Origin: an uncultured Cetobacterium sp.
GTDB taxonomy: Bacteria > Fusobacteriota > Fusobacteriia > Fusobacteriales > Fusobacteriaceae
Assembly: GCA_900766645.1 (NCBI GenBank)
Contig: CAAFWD010000016.1
Location: forward strand, 1 to 5,753
DNA length: 5,753 bases
Reading direction: 5' to 3'
Below, piece after piece: positions 1-5,448 of this stretch. The notes beneath the pieces are model-generated. The model did not search any database and was not told the origin of the DNA. It saw nothing but the letters and a program-made list of their open reading frames with translations. Every line of letters starts with the position of its first letter. Position 1 is the stretch's first letter. A program made the position numbers and the translations under genes.

Positions 1-39
1 CTTTTAGAAATAATTAATTCAATATAAATTATCATATAT

Positions 40-83
40 AAAAGATCTAGAATTAATTCTAGATCTTTTTGTTTATTTTTTAT
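40..83 (+). terminator. Rho-independent terminator of the upstream unit
   Basis: Positions 40-54 and 55-69 form a perfect 30-base palindrome (AAAAGATCTAGAATT and its complement), giving a stem of about 12-13 bp with a small AT loop. It runs into a T-rich tract (66-83). A short open frame ends with TAA at 25-27, 12 bases before the stem, and could be the tail of the upstream gene. The T-tract lies on the + side only, so it mainly serves + strand transcripts. Confidence 0.8.
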
Positions 84-134
84 CTAAAATAAAAATTTAA
101 AGGTTTTTTACTAAAAATTTTTAATAAAAAGGTG

Positions 135-140
135 TAGAAT
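135..140 (+). promoter_or_regulatory. Possible -10 element for the channel gene
   Basis: TAGAAT matches the sigma-70 -10 consensus at 5 of 6 positions and would start RNA near 147, about 37 bases before the ATG at 184. No good -35 hexamer lies 16-18 bases upstream, so the call rests on position and one hexamer. A promoter is needed in this interval because a terminator lies just upstream. Confidence 0.25.
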
Positions 141-173
141 AGAAATAAAATTAATATCTTTAAAGCAGCAGAT

Positions 174-180
174 GAGGTGG
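174..180 (+). promoter_or_regulatory. Ribosome binding site that fixes the start at 184
   Basis: GAGGTGG at 174-180 pairs well with the 3' end of 16S rRNA and lies just before ATG 184. The upstream in-frame ATG at 172 overlaps this site (ATGAGG) and has no Shine-Dalgarno sequence of its own, so 184 is the more likely initiator. Confidence 0.75.
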
Positions 181-183
181 AGT

Positions 184-915
184 ATGAATAGTTACAAAAA
201 AGAGCAATTAATTAATTTTATTAAAACATCAATTTTAGCAATGATAATTTCAATTGTTTTATCAATTTTAGCTCACTTTTTTATGGAAGAAAAATTTGTT
301 CTAATTAAAGCATTGTTCAGTGCTATAAAAATATTTTTTAGTATCCTTCCAATAGTAATACTGAGAAAGAAAAACTTTTTATTTAAAGATGGACCTCTAA
401 AAGCCACGTTACTTATTTTATATTATCTTATATTAGTACCTTTTGTTAATATAACTTTGGGGTTAGACACAGGAGATGATCTTAAATATTTCTTCTATTT
501 TTTATCATTTATAAATGTAGTCTTATTAATGGTTTCCCATGTAATCCTTTTAAAATATGTTATAACCGATTTCCTACGTAAAAAAAGGCAAGTTGCTGCT
601 GGAGATGTCACAATTATAATAACAACATATATAACAATCGCAATTAGTTTTGGGCTATTATACACTATCCTAAGTTTATTTAGTAGTACTCAAGCTTTTA
701 ATGGAATTCCTAGTACCCTTCCTAGTTTTGAGTTTTATTTTAAACATATTTATTTTAGTTTTATAACAATTACAACTGTTGGGTATGGGGATGTTTATCC
801 TTTAACTACCTTAGGGGAGTTTCTTGTTTTAATAGAGATTATCACAGGGATTCTTTTAACAAATGTTATTTTAGGATTAGTTATTGGATCAGGAATATTA
901 GTTAATAAAAAATAA
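184..915 (+). CDS. Potassium-channel-like membrane protein (two-helix pore domain)
   Basis: Predicted 243-residue inner-membrane ion channel. The hallmark is the K+ selectivity filter TVGYGD at residues 198-203 (bases 775-792), between a hydrophobic helix at about 142-166 and a last helix at about 210-236. This is the helix-pore-helix layout of the Ion_trans_2 family. About four more hydrophobic segments precede it (about 12-33, 38-60, 73-92 and 103-126), followed by a basic RKKRQ stretch near 132-136 that probably faces the cytoplasm. No arginine-ladder S4 helix is visible, so voltage gating is not supported. The chain ends seven residues or fewer after the last helix, so no RCK/TrkA nucleotide-binding or cyclic-nucleotide domain is present. 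The start at 184 is chosen over ATG 172 because the ribosome binding site overlaps the latter. Terminators on both sides make it a single-gene unit. K+ selectivity is inferred from the filter; gating and physiological role are unknown. Confidence 0.85.
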   Translation: MNSYKKEQLINFIKTSILAMIISIVLSILAHFFMEEKFVLIKALFSAIKIFFSILPIVILRKKNFLFKDGPLKATLLILYYLILVPFVNITLGLDTGDDLKYFFYFLSFINVVLLMVSHVILLKYVITDFLRKKRQVAAGDVTIIITTYITIAISFGLLYTILSLFSSTQAFNGIPSTLPSFEFYFKHIYFSFITITTVGYGDVYPLTTLGEFLVLIEIITGILLTNVILGLVIGSGILVNKK

Positions 916-945
916 AAGAGATAGAATTTCTATCTCTTTTTTATT
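914..945 (+). terminator. Rho-independent terminator of the channel gene
   Basis: A 12-bp stem (914-925 with 929-940, AAAAGAGATAGA and its complement) has a 3-base loop and is followed by a T-rich tract extending to about 950. The stem begins inside the TAA stop codon (913-915), so coding end and terminator overlap. Confidence 0.88.
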
Positions 946-981
946 TTTTATCTTTAATTTGTATATATTAAATTTTATTTG

Positions 982-990
982 TGCTATATT
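982..990 (+). promoter_or_regulatory. Extended -10 promoter for the repeat-protein gene
   Basis: TGCTATATT contains the extended -10 TGn motif followed by TATATT (5 of 6 to consensus). RNA would start near 997, giving an untranslated leader of about 40 bases. No clear -35 hexamer is seen, which extended -10 promoters can tolerate. The preceding terminator makes a promoter here necessary. Confidence 0.45.
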
Positions 991-1036
991 ATTTTTATAA
1001 GAAAATTAAAACTTTAAAACATCATAAGGGGGCACC

Positions 1037-2614
1037 ATGAAAAAATTCTCAACTCTTTTACTTAGCATTGCCATTGTTAGCGGTGGATACTATTTCTATT
1101 CCCAACAAATATTAACTCCAAAAATTTTAAAAGATGACATCTATATTAAAAATAGTAAAGTATATTCTGTTTTTACAGACGAACCTATCTCAGGATATAT
1201 TATGTCTAAAAACTGGAGTGACTCAATCTATACTAAATATAAAAAAGGAGTATTAAATTCTAAAAAAATTGTTAACCAAAACTTTAAACTGGTTTTACAA
1301 GAAAACTACAATGAGAATGGTCTCTTAAGTGGTGAAGCATACAAAACTATAAATGATGTAAACTATACACTTAACTATAAAAATAATATTTTAAATGGAA
1401 AAGCTACAATAGGTGATGAACAAGTTGATTTTATTGATGGAACTATTAACGGTTCTGATATTTTACCTAAATATCATTCTAAAAATAAGATTAATTATCA
1501 AGAGGGTGTTCCAGATTTTATAAAATTAGACCTTCCCTCTGAAAAATATCCTAAAAATCTTCTAGTAAATACAATTGTTCCTGAAAATTTTACAGGAGGA
1601 TTATTAAATACTGGTGAAAATGAGACTACGTTATTTGAATATAATGAGGGAGCTTTAATTAGAATAAGAGTTTATAATGCTGGAAACTATGGCATTGAAG
1701 GATTAAAAATTAGAGATGTTATCTATGGAAATAACAATCAAATCAAAGAGGAATTTAAATATGAAAATGGAATTTTAAAATCAGCTAGCTCTTATAATGA
1801 CAATAATAGAAAAGATGGAGTATTCTATAACATAAATCTTTACTCACAAGCCTTTTATTTAACAACATATTCTGATGGAATTTTAAATGGTGAATCACAG
1901 GAATACCATTTTAATAATAAAGGTGAGCTTGAAAAAATATTTGGTTTTTATAATCTTGGAATCTATTCTGGGGACAAATTGAAATCTAATGAAATTGAAA
2001 CATATGTTGATGGATTTAAAACCAACGATTTAAAATTACAAAGCAGAGTAAATATAAAAGCTAAAATTGAAAATTTCAAAAAAATTCCTGAGAATTTTAC
2101 AGGATTTAACAGGGAAAATCATAAAGTAATAGAATACAAAGATGGAAATCCTATAAAAGAGTATACATATTTTGATTTTTCAACAGTGGTTAAAGAGTTG
2201 AATAAAGATGGAAGCTACAAAGAAAGCAAATATAAAGATGGTTTAATTTTTGAAATTTATAACTTTGATAAAAATGGAGTTAAAAATGGCCCATGCACTC
2301 TCTATGTGCATAATGACTTAAATGGTCGAACTATAGGACAAATGGTAGATGGGAAAGCTTTTGGAGAGTTTAAACACTATCATGAAAATGATATCTTCTT
2401 TATAGATATTTATAAAGGGGATGGAACATATAAAAGAACTGTTTATTATGACTATGAAAAAAATAAAATTCAAACTATATCAAAAGGTGAATTTATTAAT
2501 GGAACTTGGAAAGAGGAGAATATAGCAAATTTTGATAAAGAGGGGAATCCTATCCCTACAGAAAAATCTAAAAGTATTAGATATGACAATATTAATTTTG
2601 ATACTATAGATTAA
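1037..2614 (+). CDS. Exported or membrane-anchored YwqK/MORN-like repeat protein
   Basis: This is a 525-residue protein with a short basic start and one hydrophobic segment (residues about 5-21) that reads as a signal peptide or N-terminal anchor. There is no lipobox cysteine; the only Cys is residue 420. The rest is polar and beta-rich, with many degenerate MORN_2/YwqK-type units of the form Y-x-x-G-x-x-x-G, for example YENGILKSA at 242-250, YSDGILNGE at 278-286 and YKDGLIFE at 399-406. A larger module begins with P-x-x-F-T-G and recurs at 181-187 and 350-356, with a weaker copy at about 49-55. In Bacillus, YwqK is the antitoxin partner of YwqJ, and Fusobacterium proteins of this look are often labelled that way. 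Here the export signal and the lack of an adjacent toxin argue against a cytoplasmic antitoxin. The start has a strong AAGGGGG site (1026-1032) four bases upstream. The function is not known; a surface or periplasmic scaffold or binding role is inference. Confidence 0.75.
   Translation: MKKFSTLLLSIAIVSGGYYFYSQQILTPKILKDDIYIKNSKVYSVFTDEPISGYIMSKNWSDSIYTKYKKGVLNSKKIVNQNFKLVLQENYNENGLLSGEAYKTINDVNYTLNYKNNILNGKATIGDEQVDFIDGTINGSDILPKYHSKNKINYQEGVPDFIKLDLPSEKYPKNLLVNTIVPENFTGGLLNTGENETTLFEYNEGALIRIRVYNAGNYGIEGLKIRDVIYGNNNQIKEEFKYENGILKSASSYNDNNRKDGVFYNINLYSQAFYLTTYSDGILNGESQEYHFNNKGELEKIFGFYNLGIYSGDKLKSNEIETYVDGFKTNDLKLQSRVNIKAKIENFKKIPENFTGFNRENHKVIEYKDGNPIKEYTYFDFSTVVKELNKDGSYKESKYKDGLIFEIYNFDKNGVKNGPCTLYVHNDLNGRTIGQMVDGKAFGEFKHYHENDIFFIDIYKGDGTYKRTVYYDYEKNKIQTISKGEFINGTWKEENIANFDKEGNPIPTEKSKSIRYDNINFDTID
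1580..1597 (+). repeat. Internal coding repeat, copy 1 (PENFTG module)
   Basis: Eighteen bases encoding PENFTG match copy 2 at 2087-2104 at 17 of 18 positions. Both mark the start of a larger module in the repeat protein, 169 codons apart. Confidence 0.7.
2087..2104 (+). repeat. Internal coding repeat, copy 2 (PENFTG module)
   Basis: Second copy of the PENFTG-coding stretch, differing from 1580-1597 by one silent change (GAA to GAG). Each copy is followed by a charged stretch and a Y-x-x-G unit (YNEG or YKDG). Confidence 0.7.
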
Positions 2615-2706
2615 TTTTTCATTTGTCTTTAATAGTTAAGAATGTTCAGAATTTTGTGTGTTCCTTTGAATAATAATACAAAACAATAAAGTAAACTGTC
2701 TGAAAC

Positions 2707-2735
2707 TTGTACTAAGCTAAAAAAAATGTTAGAAT
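2707..2735 (+). promoter_or_regulatory. Sigma-70-type promoter for the transferase operon
   Basis: TTGTAC (2707-2712) and TAGAAT (2730-2735) are separated by exactly 17 bases, and TGT directly before the -10 supplies an extended -10 motif. RNA would start near 2742, giving a leader of about 29 bases to ATG 2771. The spacer contains an A8 run (2719-2726). The -35 matches consensus mainly in its TTG. The interval 2615-2706 upstream holds no clear terminator, so some transcription may also enter from the repeat-protein gene. Confidence 0.6.
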
Positions 2736-2757
2736 TTATACTTGATCACCAAAAAAA

Positions 2758-2763
2758 GAGAGG
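2758..2763 (+). promoter_or_regulatory. Ribosome binding site that fixes the start at 2771
   Basis: GAGAGG sits seven bases before ATG 2771. The earlier in-frame ATG at 2726 has only an A-run upstream and lies inside the predicted promoter, before the expected transcription start, so it cannot be the initiator of that transcript. Confidence 0.75.
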
Positions 2764-2770
2764 TTTATTT

Positions 2771-4750
2771 ATGTATTACAAAAATCAAAGTAGCTATTCA
2801 AAGACGTTTTTCTTTTTTATCAAACAATACCTTTATCTGTATTTTATGATGCTTGTAAGCAGAATATATTTCTTATACAGAACTTATCCTAGAGATATTA
2901 AAATTCCATGGGATGTTATTTTACAAGGTTTTAAAGTTGGATGGATTTTTGATAACTCTATTATTGGTAGCTTTACAGTGATTACATCACTTTTATTTTT
3001 AGCTTTTTATACTCTTAAGGAAAAATATCCAAGAGTTGGAAAGGCTATCTATTTAGTACCATCAACCATTTTATTTACAACTATTTCCTCTTTAATAATT
3101 GGAAATGTTGAATATTTTAGAGAATCTGGTTTTAATTTAAACTCATCAATTTTAAATTATTTTGATAATACTGATGAGATTATTTCAACAGCTCTTTCTA
3201 GAGATCAATATAATCCCATTACAAATATATTTTTAATTATATTTTTTACTTGGGGATTTATAGTTTTAACAAAAAAAGGGTTGGAAAAATTTAGATCTGA
3301 TGAAAGTTTCAATATTTTGTCAGGAGCTAAAACTATTATTACACTTCTTATAGTTATAACTCTTGGAGTATTCTCCTCTAGAGGTGGGTTTTCTGAAGCT
3401 GTTTTAGATTGGGGAAGAGGTTATTATTCTGATTACTCATATATGAACCAGTTTGCCATTAATCCTGTTTTCTCTTTAGGAAGATCTTATTATAATCTTA
3501 GAAAAGAACAGAGAAAGGGTGGAACTATAGTTAGAACTTTATCTGAAAAAGAGATTCAAGAAAATATAAGAACATATGTAGATGACAATAATGCTCAATA
3601 TATTTCAGAAAAAAATCCTTTATTAAGAGTTACTGACACTAAAAAAGAGCAGAAGAACTATAATGTTGTAGTAGTTTTAATGGAGAGTTTTAAATCAAAA
3701 TATATTGGAGCTCAAGGAGCTCAATTGGATTTAACTCCAAACTTTAATAAAATTGCCAGTGAAGGCGTACTATTTAATAATTTCTATGCCACAGGAACTA
3801 GATCAAATAGAGGTATCGCCTCTGTAACTGTTTCTTACCCTTCACCAAAGGCCATAGCTGTTACTAAAGAGTTAACAACTGGGCAGAAGCCTTTTTATTC
3901 TCTTCCTAGAATCTTAAAAGAAAGAGGATACAGCACATCATTTATATATGGTGGAGATGCTGAGTTTGATAATATGGCTGGTTTTTTAAGATTAAATAAA
4001 GTTGATAACATAATAGATGTTAACTCTTTTGAAGAGGAGGATAAAACTATTAAATGGGGAGTCCCTGATGACAAACTATTTAAGAAATCTTCAGAGTATC
4101 TAAGTTCTTTAAAAGAACCATTTTATGCAACTATATTTACTTTAAGCAATCACGCTCCATATGATATTGACCCTGACAAAAAGCTATTTAAAAATAATGA
4201 GCATGGAGAGCTAACAAATAGATTAAATGCTTTCCACTTTGCTGACATGGCCATTGGACAATTTGTTAATGATGTTAAGGATAAAGAGTGGGCTAAAAAT
4301 ACTATATTTATATTTGTAGCTGACCATGGGTTTAGAGGAGATTCTAAATTTAGTATAAACTGGGAAAACTTTAGAATCCCATTATTAGTTTGGTCTCCAG
4401 GAAATATATTTAAACCTGAAGTTAATAATGTAACTGGATCTCAAGTGGATATTCTACCAACTATAATGGGAGTTTTAGGTGGAGAATATAAAAACTCTAG
4501 TTGGGGTAAAAATCTATTTGAAGCTAATCCAGATGGATCTTACGCTTTTATTGTTCAAAATAACTTCTATGGTGTTGTTAATGGAGATTACTTCCTTATA
4601 GATGGAGATGGAGTAAAGCCTAAACTAGTGGATTTAAAATCTGCTGAATATGTTGATAATAAACATGCTGTAGATGTTTTACATAAAGTTGTAAGAACAT
4701 ATTTAGAACTAGAAACGTATCAACTTAAAAACGGTACTTTTGCTGATTAG
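2771..4750 (+). CDS. LTA synthase/MdoB-family phosphoglycerol transferase-like enzyme
   Basis: This is a 659-residue polytopic envelope enzyme of the alkaline-phosphatase/sulfatase fold (COG1368 type). About five membrane helices (roughly residues 12-36, 64-81, 93-111, 151-167 and 187-202) are followed by a linker and an extracytoplasmic catalytic domain from about 296. Visible active-site elements are the metal ligand Glu305 in LMESF, the nucleophile loop TGTRSNRG (341-348), GGDAEFDN (394-401), His461 in SNHAPYD, and Asp518-His519 in VADHG. By analogy with LtaS (E255, T300, H416, D475/H476) these build the metal site and substrate pocket. The GTRSxRG and GGDxxFDNM forms resemble Gram-negative members more than Gram-positive LtaS. 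The residue at the expected nucleophile position is Ser345 rather than Thr. Family members move phosphoglycerol or similar head groups from lipids to envelope glycans or lipids; the acceptor here is unknown. Size and topology are typical, and the gene looks intact. It is the first gene of a two-gene operon with the downstream FUSC-like protein. Confidence 0.88.
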   Translation: MYYKNQSSYSKTFFFFIKQYLYLYFMMLVSRIYFLYRTYPRDIKIPWDVILQGFKVGWIFDNSIIGSFTVITSLLFLAFYTLKEKYPRVGKAIYLVPSTILFTTISSLIIGNVEYFRESGFNLNSSILNYFDNTDEIISTALSRDQYNPITNIFLIIFFTWGFIVLTKKGLEKFRSDESFNILSGAKTIITLLIVITLGVFSSRGGFSEAVLDWGRGYYSDYSYMNQFAINPVFSLGRSYYNLRKEQRKGGTIVRTLSEKEIQENIRTYVDDNNAQYISEKNPLLRVTDTKKEQKNYNVVVVLMESFKSKYIGAQGAQLDLTPNFNKIASEGVLFNNFYATGTRSNRGIASVTVSYPSPKAIAVTKELTTGQKPFYSLPRILKERGYSTSFIYGGDAEFDNMAGFLRLNKVDNIIDVNSFEEEDKTIKWGVPDDKLFKKSSEYLSSLKEPFYATIFTLSNHAPYDIDPDKKLFKNNEHGELTNRLNAFHFADMAIGQFVNDVKDKEWAKNTIFIFVADHGFRGDSKFSINWENFRIPLLVWSPGNIFKPEVNNVTGSQVDILPTIMGVLGGEYKNSSWGKNLFEANPDGSYAFIVQNNFYGVVNGDYFLIDGDGVKPKLVDLKSAEYVDNKHAVDVLHKVVRTYLELETYQLKNGTFAD

Positions 4751-4768
4751 AATAAAGAGGAGAGCAGG

Positions 4769-5254
4769 ATGGATGATCTAAAAAAACAAGGTATAATTAC
4801 AATTGTTTCTGTTGTTTTAGTTAGTTTTGTGGGAGAGTTATTTGGTGTAAATAAACTTAATATATTTTACAGTGCTGCAACCTGTGTGGTTGTTACCAAC
4901 GTTCATTTTAACGAGTTGCGATCAGCATCTATAAATAGAGCTATTGGAACAGTTATTGGTGGTGTTATCGGAATACTATTCTCCTATTTTGACTCCTCAC
5001 TTTTTTTCAAAATAATAGTTGGAGAGATAATTATTATTTTAATCTGTGAGAAAAAGTTAAAAATACCTTCAGCTGTAGCCTCCTTAATATTTTTATCTAT
5101 AATCTATAAGCTTACAAGTAAAACCCCAATATACTATGGTTTAGATAGAATTATAAATACTTTTATTGGAATACTTGTAACATACTTTATAACATCTATT
5201 TTTATAAAATTTGAAGATGATATTGATAGATTGTTAAAATTTTTTAAATTATAA
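4769..5254 (+). CDS. Small FUSC/aromatic acid exporter-like membrane protein
   Basis: This is a 161-residue, almost entirely hydrophobic protein with about six membrane segments (roughly residues 8-26, 32-45, 57-74, 78-93, 98-114 and 127-147) and a short charged C-terminal end. Two features recall the FUSC/ArAE superfamily: RAIGTVIGG at 57-65 and the later RIINTFIGI at 127-135, the paired R-x-x-(G/N)-T-x-x-G signatures of these half-transporters. Full ArAE_1 proteins usually carry a further cytoplasmic domain, which is absent here, so this is a minimal membrane-domain version that would have to oligomerise to transport anything. It lies 18 bases after the transferase gene, with a strong GAGGAG site (4757-4762) six bases before the ATG, so co-transcription is likely. 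A terminator follows. Its substrate is unknown; a role linked to the transferase (lipid or head-group handling) is only inferred from the operon. Confidence 0.7.
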   Translation: MDDLKKQGIITIVSVVLVSFVGELFGVNKLNIFYSAATCVVVTNVHFNELRSASINRAIGTVIGGVIGILFSYFDSSLFFKIIVGEIIIILICEKKLKIPSAVASLIFLSIIYKLTSKTPIYYGLDRIINTFIGILVTYFITSIFIKFEDDIDRLLKFFKL

Positions 5255-5269
5255 AATACTTTTAAATTT

Positions 5270-5314
5270 AAGTTCTTAGCAGAATTTTATATTGTGCTAG
5301 GAACTTTTTTTATT
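5270..5314 (+). terminator. Rho-independent terminator of the transferase/FUSC operon
   Basis: A 12-bp stem (5270-5281 with 5295-5306, AAGTTCTTAGCA and its near-complement with one G-U pair) and a 13-base loop are followed by a T-run from 5305 to 5311. It lies 15 bases after the stop codon of the FUSC-like gene. Confidence 0.88.
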
Positions 5315-5357
5315 TCCTATTTTTTACATACTTAACTAAAACTTTACCTTAACTTTA

Positions 5358-5385
5358 TTTTCATTTAACAATTAACCTATACAAT
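5358..5385 (+). promoter_or_regulatory. Candidate promoter for the phosphonate binding-protein gene
   Basis: TTTTCA (5358-5363, 4 of 6 to TTGACA) and TACAAT (5380-5385, 5 of 6 to TATAAT) are 16 bases apart. RNA would start near G5392, giving a leader of about 57 bases. The site lies inside a stretch without any G and among four TTAAC repeats (5332, 5349, 5365, 5372), two of which fall in the spacer between the hexamers and could be an operator. Confidence 0.4.
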
Positions 5386-5448
5386 TACCCTGTGAACGAA
5401 AAAATATAAAGAATAATTTTAAAAATAAATGTTATAGGGAGAGGTTTA

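Noticed and set aside
1..27. Possible C-terminal tail of an upstream gene (eight codons then TAA at 25-27)
   Set aside because: Its distance from the terminator at 40 fits, but the other two frames also stop by base 17 and eight codons give no homology, so it is not called as a gene.
40..69. The perfect 30-base palindrome as an operator or insertion-site repeat
   Set aside because: The following T-tract and the position near a likely stop codon are fully explained by a terminator; no second copy is seen in the window.
172..183. ATG at 172 as start of the channel gene
   Set aside because: It overlaps the GAGGTGG ribosome binding site for ATG 184 and has no such site of its own.
1037..2614. 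Toxin-antitoxin system centred on the YwqK-like protein
   Set aside because: No toxin-like gene is adjacent and the protein carries an export signal, which does not fit a cytoplasmic immunity protein.
2615..2706. Terminator after the repeat-protein gene
   Set aside because: Only short, interrupted complementarities (for example around 2644-2670) without a T-run are visible, so none is called and partial read-through remains possible.
2726..2770. ATG at 2726 as start of the transferase gene
   Set aside because: It has no ribosome binding site and overlaps a well-spaced promoter; ATG 2771 has GAGAGG seven bases upstream.
5392..5448. Riboswitch in the leader of the phosphonate binding-protein gene
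   Set aside because: The 57-base leader is A-rich with no stable stem or known aptamer pattern.
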